This document shows, piece by piece, positions 36,001 through 41,024 of a stretch of DNA of 41,024 nt. Within the stretch, counting starts at the first letter, position 1. Each line of letters starts with the position of its first letter. Source of the DNA: JAAYAY01 sp964429355 (GTDB lineage Bacteria; Planctomycetota; Planctomycetia; Pirellulales; Thermoguttaceae); the NCBI GenBank assembly GCA_964429355.1, contig CAYSCH010000033.1, positions 1 to 41,024 on the forward strand. The letters are read 5' to 3'. The notes under the pieces are model-generated. The model was not told where the DNA came from. It worked only from the letters and a program-made list of their open reading frames with translations, and searched no databases. Both the position numbers and the translations under genes were made by a program.

Positions 36001-36979
36001 TCACTGACAATCGCAGCCGTTGATCGTTATCAGCCTGTCGTGCGTAGATTTCATATTCTCCCGACACGAACAACGGCAGGAAACGTCTGATCGAATGGCC
36101 AGAGAGAACCATTTCGTTCTGAATCAGTTGAGCTTCCTTGACGGCCAGCACCGCAACGCCGGGAAGATTCCTGACGGCCGACGCAAGTAGATTCGGAAAT
36201 TCCTCCTGCAAAGACGCATTGCCCTTATTGGCCGTCTTCGACAGGAAATATGGGATCCCGACCACGGCACGAATCCCGTCCGCGTACTTCTGCTCAAGAT
36301 CTCGCGCCAACGTGGCCATTCGTTCGGCAGCCGCATCGGCGCTGTCTTTCTCCAGTTTCACTTGTCCGCGGAAGAGATTCACACCCGAGTAGGTGTCGAT
36401 CACTTGTACCCCAACGTCACCCGAACCATTCCAGTCCTTTCCGTCGAGCAACAGCAGCCGCTGAGCCCCAGCGAGAACGCCCAACCGTTGGCGATCCTCA
36501 CCGCCACCGGGCGACTGCAATTCAGACAGCTCAAGTTCCGCAAGTACCAAGTCGAGCTGGTCGCGTTCGACCAATTCGATGCCTTCGACGTCGTCCAAGA
36601 CACTGGTCACCAGGTCGGGAAAGCCGCCTGTCCGCATCGATTCTGAACTGATAATCGCCCAACGCCGCACGGGCGCGGGAGCGTCGCCGGCAGGGGAAGA
36701 GTCCGTGGCAATCGTACCGTCCGGGCTTGTCGCGGTCGGCTCTGTGACCTTCTCGACGACAGTGCCACCGGGCAGCAGTTGGCGTATCGTGGGATCAGAG
36801 ACTTCGCGACGTTCGTCGCCCACAGACGTCTTCGGAAATCCGATCGAATCAGCACTCCGCGCCACCTCCGATGTTTGCTGGCCCTCAACACCAGGTGGGT
36901 CGCTTTCACACCCCGCAAACGAGGCAGTAAGAACAACCACGCCGTACACAACGAGCACCGACAACGGAACCCTTTTCAC
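33020..36979 (-). CDS. Giant lipoprotein, paralogue of the downstream gene
   Basis: 1319 residues from GTG 36979 with GGAGAG about 10 bases upstream. The lipoprotein signal ends in FAGC (Cys 24). Layout matches its paralogue: linker, two CsgG-like units (about 105-380), short helical repeat (VARADELVKAGEILKAIELREAAL), an unassigned middle, a propeller-like part (VLVRTDGAHIWLANVAGQILVF reads here as FLVRTDG...), and LRR-like C-terminus (LRYLRDLYRLKIVFLLNADIT). Outside the 758-bp identical block the two proteins are only moderately similar. The gap to the next gene is 238 bp, so that gene may have its own promoter. Upstream, the CsgG-family gene ends 46 bases before it. Surface-associated function is likely but unproven. 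Confidence 0.8.
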   Translation of the reverse strand: MKRVPLSVLVVYGVVVLTASFAGCESDPPGVEGQQTSEVARSADSIGFPKTSVGDERREVSDPTIRQLLPGGTVVEKVTEPTATSPDGTIATDSSPAGDAPAPVRRWAIISSESMRTGGFPDLVTSVLDDVEGIELVERDQLDLVLAELELSELQSPGGGEDRQRLGVLAGAQRLLLLDGKDWNGSGDVGVQVIDTYSGVNLFRGQVKLEKDSADAAAERMATLARDLEQKYADGIRAVVGIPYFLSKTANKGNASLQEEFPNLLASAVRNLPGVAVLAVKEAQLIQNEMVLSGHSIRRFLPLFVSGEYEIYARQADNDQRLRLSVTVSDGSEVEKKIEKDRITLPEARELLTSEAAELILELLSRKDLLPLTREQQEAALVARADELVKAGEILKAIELREAALLISPNNPRHRVQIVLDRSDAGGKFCDYEAVRPHVEYLLRNRIVGTLHGIALLQTVGPWASSSGGRAGSETNHSPGERQGVPEYATERDFQFAMFPLLLRLPAGDGSGRGLREVPEYRAPSGSEEHETAVHSYAGTPLLKPYSMRARAEVAQMVDDLCFVLESLPQDALPADPGGIASSYGKLPSQQELAKTCDRLRQSGKLRDKFFADFFHFAVRMECHPDAMTDEAFSELNRLREKLRELEVLPNGRLNRFCVQEYEKWLTRWEGTLVDRFPEPVKTSTYQGLRNPLPAMAERSGGVSAGPSIEPIDDWPIPSGKEVRGQPRRYPHHLIQLDQTTDVVWTCSAVHLMTRSQEGAVQQRRIYEIGRDEEAIFLVRTDGAHIWLANVAGQILVFSREGAKVAEFEGGKDVPSFESTPSTYGEDRKKTHPQGESLPHFRSSHVWQAQSQESARHKWLKLALFPIAPNKCLACGRMGDLPETWIALLSIDVASGKPNAEVLHCAGRLYPVANEAGLSLPENTDICFSVPWICLWQNPIDPQDRVAIVGRSHDCCSDTYYLPNMPLAVDLRTKKVITLAERLPGLSALRSGVSAVCVDGSLVVVDATSTIVWHWQPDGSFERVDVAEGPTQDYFLLPVGNCVYSVGKKWLAIELGSEVVVTTFAEDAVSNHDAFDRYATSATYGLWAEGTRSLIPSRIESGNSSHEPLSSFAEFVPPDRLKIHDAAVYAIRKLGGFVGMAEDCRTPYYLGLDGSVKKNGTAVCLTDRWDGGDDGLRYLRDLYRLKIVFLLNADITERGFQEITGIDSITALALGRMPLTDKTFQSLAALPQLQALLIDLGPTGDGGIGEECVALLQTSTGLESVALLGPAFTDGCLDSLRRMKRLNWLSLSGTAISIESTKAREGQSVLHRLREKNDQ
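35836..36593. repeat. 758-bp perfect direct repeat, copy B
   Basis: Identical to 31665-32422. It covers codons about 129-381 of the upstream giant lipoprotein gene, the two CsgG-like units. Sequence beyond both ends differs from copy A. Confidence 0.95.
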
Positions 36980-37025
36980 GTCGCTCTCTCCGAGAACGGG
37001 TCGTATAACTTCAGGACGCGTGAAA

Positions 37026-37973
37026 TCACTTGACTCGCGGCGACAACTTCACCAGCAACCGCTCCGCGATCCGCGCCCCTGCCTCCTGCAACGCGGTCTT
37101 TGCCGCAATCTGCTCGGCCAGATCCACCGACACGGTCACCTGGCGGTCGCTGGCGAGAATCCGCCCGGTCGCCCGGTCGACGGCCTTGACCTCCAACCGG
37201 GCCTTGACCGAGACCAGGTTCCCGCGACGGCCGGCGAATTCGCTGAACGCCTCGCCTTGGATGAGAACGTCCGACTTGGCCGTGCCCCCCGACTTCGTGT
37301 CGAAGACCTGAAAACCGCTTTCCGTTGCGAACATCGATATCTCCGTTTCCGCCGCCGGATCGACCGTCGCCTGGCCGACATGCTGCTCCGGAATGGAAAT
37401 GCTCAAGGCCGGCAACTTCCCCTCGCCCAGCTGCTTCTTCAGGGCGGCGATCCGGTCTTCACGCGAAAGCTGCCTGGCGACCAGTTCGCCAGCCTTTCCG
37501 CTGATCGTTTCGCCGACCTTCTCCGCAAGCTGCACGACCAGCCCGTCCAACTCGTCGCTCACCAGCCCCTTGACCGACGCGCCGAGAACTCGGCTGGTCT
37601 CCGTGCCGATGATCTTCGCGATCACGTAACGCGAGGAGCCGACCTGCATGACCGACCCGGTCACGAGAACCTTCGCCCCGGTGAGCTGCCCCACCTGCAC
37701 CGCCTCCTCCGTCTTGACGGCCCCTGAAAGACTCAACTCCTGCTCCTTGAGCACCGTGTCGAGGTCCTCGCGGTCGACCAGGAACAGCTCGGGGTTGGTC
37801 ACCAGGTTGGCGAACATCAGGTCCGTGACTTGCTCCCCCTGCTCGGCGACCTCCTTTCCCCGTTCGGAGAACGGCAGAACCGCCACGGGATAGATCTCGT
37901 CGCCCGCCAGCAGCACGCCGCCGGTCAGTGTGAAAACCAGCATCATCAGTCCAAATCGTCTCATGTCAATCAT
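37026..37973 (-). CDS. CsgG-family (curli assembly-like) secreted protein
   Basis: 315 residues from ATG 37973, with GGAGG 7 bases upstream; an alternative ATG is at 37964. Signal peptide MRRFGLMMLVFTLTGGVLLAG. The CsgG fold is clear: VAVLPFSERGKE, LFLVDREDLDTVLKEQELS, VGQLTGAKVLVTGSVMQVG and YVIAKIIGTETSRVLG. In CsgG itself this fold forms an outer-membrane secretion pore; this protein lacks a lipobox, so it may be a relative with another role. A second alpha/beta part (about 195-315) carries VKARLEVKAVDRATGRILA. Its start overlaps the end of the upstream gene by 8 bases (translational coupling). The giant lipoproteins downstream share the same domain, suggesting a common machinery. Confidence 0.85.
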   Translation of the reverse strand: MIDMRRFGLMMLVFTLTGGVLLAGDEIYPVAVLPFSERGKEVAEQGEQVTDLMFANLVTNPELFLVDREDLDTVLKEQELSLSGAVKTEEAVQVGQLTGAKVLVTGSVMQVGSSRYVIAKIIGTETSRVLGASVKGLVSDELDGLVVQLAEKVGETISGKAGELVARQLSREDRIAALKKQLGEGKLPALSISIPEQHVGQATVDPAAETEISMFATESGFQVFDTKSGGTAKSDVLIQGEAFSEFAGRRGNLVSVKARLEVKAVDRATGRILASDRQVTVSVDLAEQIAAKTALQEAGARIAERLLVKLSPRVK

Positions 37974-38940
37974 GTTTCTTGCCTCCAGAAAGGTCGTTGC
38001 CTCCGGAAACGATCTCCAGCACGCGGACCAGGAAGAACCGAGGTGCGGGAGAAGCCTTCCATTGGTCCAGCAGACTCCAACCAAGGCAGCACAAGCGGCC
38101 CCGAGCATCATCATAGCGAAAATCGCCCCAAGCGTAATCCGACGGCTGATCGGTGATTCGCAGCGTCGGACCCTCTCCAGCTATGCGATAACCATGCAAT
38201 CGATTCAAATCCGCCACGGTCCGTGAATCGATCTCTTCTCCTGCATCGTTCCCCTGCAACTCGAATCGTTCCGGTGCCGGCTCGGATATCGTCAATTGGC
38301 CCGATTCGGGCACCAGCAGGATCACGGGCGCTCCCTTCCTCGCCAACTGGCAAAGCACGCCGCCCAGACCGCGATGATCGTCGAGCGCGAGTCCTTCGCC
38401 AACAACAACTATGCCCTCGCTCACCGCAGCCAACGCCCCGATCGCCGCCACTTGGCGATAGGGCAAGGCAATCTCGTCGAAGGACCTGGCAGTCTTCTGC
38501 GGCGGATCGAAGAGCACGATCTGGAGTTGCTCGGCCCATTGCCGGCGCCCTTCCAGCGGGTCCTTGCCGAAAACCAGGATCTTGCAGACGGTATTCTGCA
38601 CCGCAACCTGGATCGGCAAGACGACACCCTCCTTCACGTCCGGCGTGCGGAAACGAATCTCCGCCTGGCCCTCCCTGGCCACGATCACGCCGCTGGCAAA
38701 CGGCCGTCGAGCCGCACTTGCCTGCCATGCCACCTGCAACTTGTCGCCACAGGCAAAACGCAAGCGGAGTTCCTCACCCGCAAACGCCGTCGCGGGCACT
38801 CCAACCGGCTCAACCGCGGACGTTATCCCGCCCTCCGCGGATTCCGACACCCCTTCATGTGCCACCGCTGGCACGCTTCCCTCTAGCCGAAGTACGGCGA
38901 CGCAACCGATCGCAACCAGCAACTGCTTCGACCGTACCAT
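37966..38940 (-). CDS. Secreted protein of unknown function
   Basis: 324 residues from ATG 38940, preceded by GGAGG at 5 bases; GTG 38955, which overlaps the previous stop, is an alternative. A signal peptide of about 25 residues is present (LLVAIGCVAVLRLEGSVPAVA). An N-terminal beta-rich part (LRLRFACGDKLQVAW, VKEGVVLPIQVAVQN) precedes an alpha/beta part (about 155-235: AAIGALAAVSEGIVVVGEG, LARKGAPVILLVPESG) that resembles GATase-like or DUF4159-type folds without a visible nucleophile Cys. It lies between the anti-sigma-like gene and the CsgG-family gene with overlapping ends, so it is surely part of that operon. Function unknown. Confidence 0.7.
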   Translation of the reverse strand: MVRSKQLLVAIGCVAVLRLEGSVPAVAHEGVSESAEGGITSAVEPVGVPATAFAGEELRLRFACGDKLQVAWQASAARRPFASGVIVAREGQAEIRFRTPDVKEGVVLPIQVAVQNTVCKILVFGKDPLEGRRQWAEQLQIVLFDPPQKTARSFDEIALPYRQVAAIGALAAVSEGIVVVGEGLALDDHRGLGGVLCQLARKGAPVILLVPESGQLTISEPAPERFELQGNDAGEEIDSRTVADLNRLHGYRIAGEGPTLRITDQPSDYAWGDFRYDDARGRLCCLGWSLLDQWKASPAPRFFLVRVLEIVSGGNDLSGGKKHD

Positions 38941-38951
38941 TCCACCCTCCG

Positions 38952-39767
38952 TCACAACTGGCGAACCTCGCCCGACGACGTCTTCTCCTTCGCCGGAACC
39001 AGGAGCAGATAAACTCGATACTCACTCCCCCCTTGCTCGAAAGACAGGATCTTCGTCGGTGCCCCTGAGGCAACCACACCGCTGGCGGATATCGACAATT
39101 CGCGAGGCCCGCCCGTTTGAAGATCCACATCGTAGGTAAACAACCCCTGGTCGATCGGAAAGGCCCAGAAGTAGAGCTTCCGGGAAACACCGTCCTCCAG
39201 CACCGCCTCAACGGCCTGTTCTTCCCGCGTCAACACGAACGTCTTCTCCTGGACGCGAAACTTCTCGCCGGGATCGTCCCGGACCAGAACGGTCAGCCGC
39301 ATGGCCACCTCGCCCGACAGAGATGCCGTTCGCACCCCCATCCCGACCCGCATATCGACATGATCGCCGCATTCGACCAGCCACTCCCAACGCTCGTCGA
39401 ACAGCTCGTCGAGCTGATCGAGCAGGGCCAGCCGCCGCTCGAGTTCGTCCGCGTCGAGCTCGGCCAGAAGCTTCTGGGCGGCGCCGTTCTCGCCCGACGG
39501 CCGGCCGGCACCCGAAGGACTCCAGACCTGCCGGACCACAAGCACCAGCAGAACAATAGCCACAGCCGTCGTCGCGCAAATCGCCCGGAAAGCACCACGG
39601 CTTCTCCGATCGCTCGGGCGCCCGCGATCAGGATGAGGCTGCTGCGGCACTTCTTCGATTGCGCGAGAGATTCGCGCCAGCAGAGCTTCTCGATCGCCGC
39701 CTTCGGCCTCTTGATCGACCCACTCCCGAAGCATGCGATCCAGATGATTCTCGTTTGCACGTGCCAT
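38952..39767 (-). CDS. Membrane-anchored anti-sigma-factor-like protein
   Basis: 271 residues from ATG 39767. Residues 1-60 are cytoplasmic and helical (LDRMLREWVDQEAEGG, ALLARISRAIEEV), one TM helix spans about 61-80, and an outside beta-rich sensor-like domain of about 190 residues follows. The order, and its place directly downstream of an ECF sigma gene (115-bp gap), fit a single-pass anti-sigma factor that holds the sigma factor until an envelope signal arrives. The HxxxCxxC zinc motif of ZAS anti-sigmas is absent, so the assignment rests on topology and context. No recognised family for the outer domain. Confidence 0.65.
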   Translation of the reverse strand: MARANENHLDRMLREWVDQEAEGGDREALLARISRAIEEVPQQPHPDRGRPSDRRSRGAFRAICATTAVAIVLLVLVVRQVWSPSGAGRPSGENGAAQKLLAELDADELERRLALLDQLDELFDERWEWLVECGDHVDMRVGMGVRTASLSGEVAMRLTVLVRDDPGEKFRVQEKTFVLTREEQAVEAVLEDGVSRKLYFWAFPIDQGLFTYDVDLQTGGPRELSISASGVVASGAPTKILSFEQGGSEYRVYLLLVPAKEKTSSGEVRQL

Positions 39768-39882
39768 GGCCGCTACAACTCAGGAACGACGAATGAATAA
39801 TGGTTCTTGTTCGCCCCGCAAACAGACGTCCTTTCGCGCAGCGGAAAGCGACTATCTGCCACGGCAATTCTCTGTCCGATCT

Positions 39883-40425
39883 TTACAGCCAATCCTTCAA
39901 CAGCTTCTTCAAGGTCCGTCTCGCCCGGTGGACGCGCCAATAGACCGTCGCCTGGCTGCATCCCTCGATCGTTGCCAACTCGGACGGGCGGACGCCTTCG
40001 AAGACCGTCAACACCAGGGCGCCTCGCAGCTCCGGCGATAACTGCTTCAGGGCCCGGCCAATCGCCCCGTCCAACTCGCCCCGGATCGCCATTTGTTCGG
40101 GCTGGCAATCGCACGGTGCCTCCGGACCGCTCGACACCTCAACCCCGCAGGACGATGCCCGTCGGCGCCGGTCGAGAAAACGGTAGACGGTGTTCATCGT
40201 CACACGGTGTAGCCAGGTCGAGAACTGAGCCTCCTGGCGGAACGAGCCCAGGCCCTTCACGACTCGCACGAAGATCTCCTGGACCACGTCGTCCGCATCC
40301 GCATGGTTCAACACCATGGGATAAACGACGCGGCGAACTCGATCGAGGTTTCGATCGATGAGCCGGCCCAAGGCTTCGCGGTCGCCCGACTGCTGGTAGT
40401 TCGCTACGAGTTGCTCATCCGTCAT
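39883..40425 (-). CDS. ECF sigma-70 family RNA polymerase sigma factor
   Basis: 180 residues from ATG 40425. Region 2 is complete: LNHADADDVVQEIFVRV (about 39-55) and FSTWLHRVTMNTVYRFLDRRRR. Region 4 (about 115-175) reads LSPELRGALVLTVFEG followed by the helix-turn-helix PSELATIEGCSQATVYWRVHRARRTL. Region 3 is absent, as expected for ECF factors. It is of the general RpoE-like type, unlike the planctomycete-type factor at 20088-20705. It leads a six-gene minus-strand cluster ending with the giant lipoproteins and likely controls it together with the anti-sigma-like protein. A GGAAC near the start codon resembles an ECF -35 box but is too close to be one. Confidence 0.92.
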   Translation of the reverse strand: MTDEQLVANYQQSGDREALGRLIDRNLDRVRRVVYPMVLNHADADDVVQEIFVRVVKGLGSFRQEAQFSTWLHRVTMNTVYRFLDRRRRASSCGVEVSSGPEAPCDCQPEQMAIRGELDGAIGRALKQLSPELRGALVLTVFEGVRPSELATIEGCSQATVYWRVHRARRTLKKLLKDWL

Positions 40426-40472
40426 GAAATCGAACCGTTCCGTGCGCTTTTACCCCTTAGACTCTGGGCTCG

Positions 40473-40506
40473 GCCAGGATCTTGGCGAAAATCTGGCGAT
40501 TTTTTT
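40473..40506 (+). terminator. Rho-independent terminator, plus strand, without an upstream gene
   Basis: GCCAGGAT (40473-40480) pairs with ATCTGGC (40491-40497) with one bulged G, loop of 10 bases, then GA and seven T at 40500-40506. No plus-strand gene precedes it; only the minus-strand sigma gene lies to the left. Confidence 0.5.
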
Positions 40507-40740
40507 ATTTCTGCACATGGGAGCCCGTGGCTGTCCCGGTGGCCAGGAGGAGAGTCGAAGTGGGCCAAGGAACTATCCGTGGTACCAGCGCCCCAGGCGG
40601 CGATACTAACTCGTTTCCTCGCCTGCGTTTCGGGTCAGTACGAATTGTGCGGATCCGACCCGCGTGCCGTAAAGCAGTATGTAAGCCCATCCCTCCCAAA
40701 ACCACCCATCCCTGCCGTTAATGAGAATGCGTCTCACAAG
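40507..40740. other. Noncoding, repeat-like stretch
   Basis: No gene is supported between the terminator and the Pmp-like gene. The minus strand spells TDPKRRRGNELV at about 40603-40638, a phrase I associate, from memory and without a search, with interspersed noncoding repeats in planctomycete genomes. A perfect 5-bp dyad, TGAGA ATGCG TCTCA (40722-40736), matches a Fur-box core at 11 of 15 positions; this is suggestive only. Confidence 0.35.
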
Positions 40741-40749
40741 TTTTCCCCC

Positions 40750-41024
40750 CTGACGATCTTCGACTCGCTCGTCTTCGATGCTGCCGATGGGATCAACGTC
40801 CGGCTCGTGGGCCTCACGCTCACCGGCGGCTCCGCCACAGGGGCCGGCGGCGCGATCCGGTCGCTGGGCGGGGAGCTCACGCTCGAAGAGTGCCAGATCT
40901 TTGACTGCACTGCCACTACCGACGGCGGGGCGATCTACGCCACCGGCAGAGTCAACCTGCTCGAAAGCACCCTGGCCGGCAACTCGGCCACCGATGGCGG
41001 GGCCCTGATGCTCGACGGCGCCAC
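40750..41024 (+). CDS. Pmp/right-handed beta-helix repeat protein, partial, 5' end missing
   Basis: The frame reads LTIFDSLVFDAADGINVRLVG, then GLTLTGGSATGAGGAIRS, DGGAIYATG and STLAGNSATDGGAL. The recurring GGAI/GG(A/S)L and NSA pairs are those of chlamydial-type polymorphic outer-membrane protein repeats, which form a parallel beta-helix in large secreted planctomycete proteins. It runs off the window at the right. Upstream, the frame is open back past 40663 but has no ATG, no signal peptide and no family similarity, whereas these proteins normally start with a signal and a CSLREA-type motif. The 5' end is therefore lost or lies in another arrangement. It may be a decapitated gene or an assembly join. 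Confidence 0.7.
   Translation, partial: MTIFDSLVFDAADGINVRLVGLTLTGGSATGAGGAIRSLGGELTLEECQIFDCTATTDGGAIYATGRVNLLESTLAGNSATDGGALMLDGA

Noticed and set aside
31665..36593. The 758-bp repeat as a mobile element
   Set aside because: It has no terminal inverted repeats or target duplications, encodes no transposase and stays in the same frame and place in both genes; gene conversion or assembly collapse explains it better.
36579..37727. Open frame of 382 codons on the plus strand
   Set aside because: It runs antisense through the CsgG-family gene and the start of the lipoprotein gene; no start site and no similarity.
1..41024. tRNA, rRNA, riboswitch or CRISPR array
   Set aside because: No cloverleaf, conserved rRNA segment or regular short-repeat array was found by eye; a covariance-model search was not possible.

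Overview
The window looks like a draft-assembly contig from a member of the Planctomycetota, probably Pirellulales-like. This is inferred from gene content: large Ser/Thr kinases with TPR tails next to ECF sigma factors, a sulfatase, many large secreted or lipoprotein products, and Pmp-type repeats. A run of 10 N at 5903-5912 marks an assembly gap. No rRNA, tRNA, CRISPR array or complete insertion sequence was seen.

Region 1 (1-20705, nearly all minus strand). A sulfatase 3' end on the plus strand meets a PQQ-type propeller gene that lacks its 5' end. Reading the minus strand from right to left there follow: an ECF sigma factor and a PknB-like kinase with TPRs; a sigma-like protein lacking a recognisable region 2; a TPR-CHAT protease-like protein; two paralogous secreted proteins, one with a DnaJ-type zinc knuckle; a kinase-TM-TPR-caspase fusion; and a secreted caspase-DUF4384 protein. 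Three caspase-fold domains with intact His/Cys dyads lie in one co-directional block, and all three are predicted to face outside the cytoplasm. This is the best candidate for an undescribed system. A transposase N-terminus with a dead start codon lies just upstream of the kinase-caspase gene.

Region 2 (20905-27672, plus strand). A tight run with several ATGA overlaps: DAHP synthase, a 75-residue protein, a TolB-like propeller protein, a lipoprotein, an AlgI-type MBOAT acyltransferase, an AlgJ/AlgX-like partner and polyphosphate kinase 2. The AlgI/AlgJ pair suggests O-acetylation of an exported polysaccharide.

Region 3 (27737-40425, minus strand). A separate hypothetical gene, and a second sigma-led cluster: ECF sigma factor, membrane-anchored anti-sigma-like protein, secreted protein, CsgG-family protein, and two giant paralogous lipoproteins with CsgG-like N-termini and LRR-like C-termini. 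The two lipoprotein genes share a 758-bp stretch of perfect identity inside otherwise diverged sequence, a sign of recent gene conversion or assembly collapse.

Region 4 (40426-41024). A plus-strand terminator with no gene before it, a repeat-like noncoding stretch, and the decapitated start of a Pmp/beta-helix gene that runs off the window.
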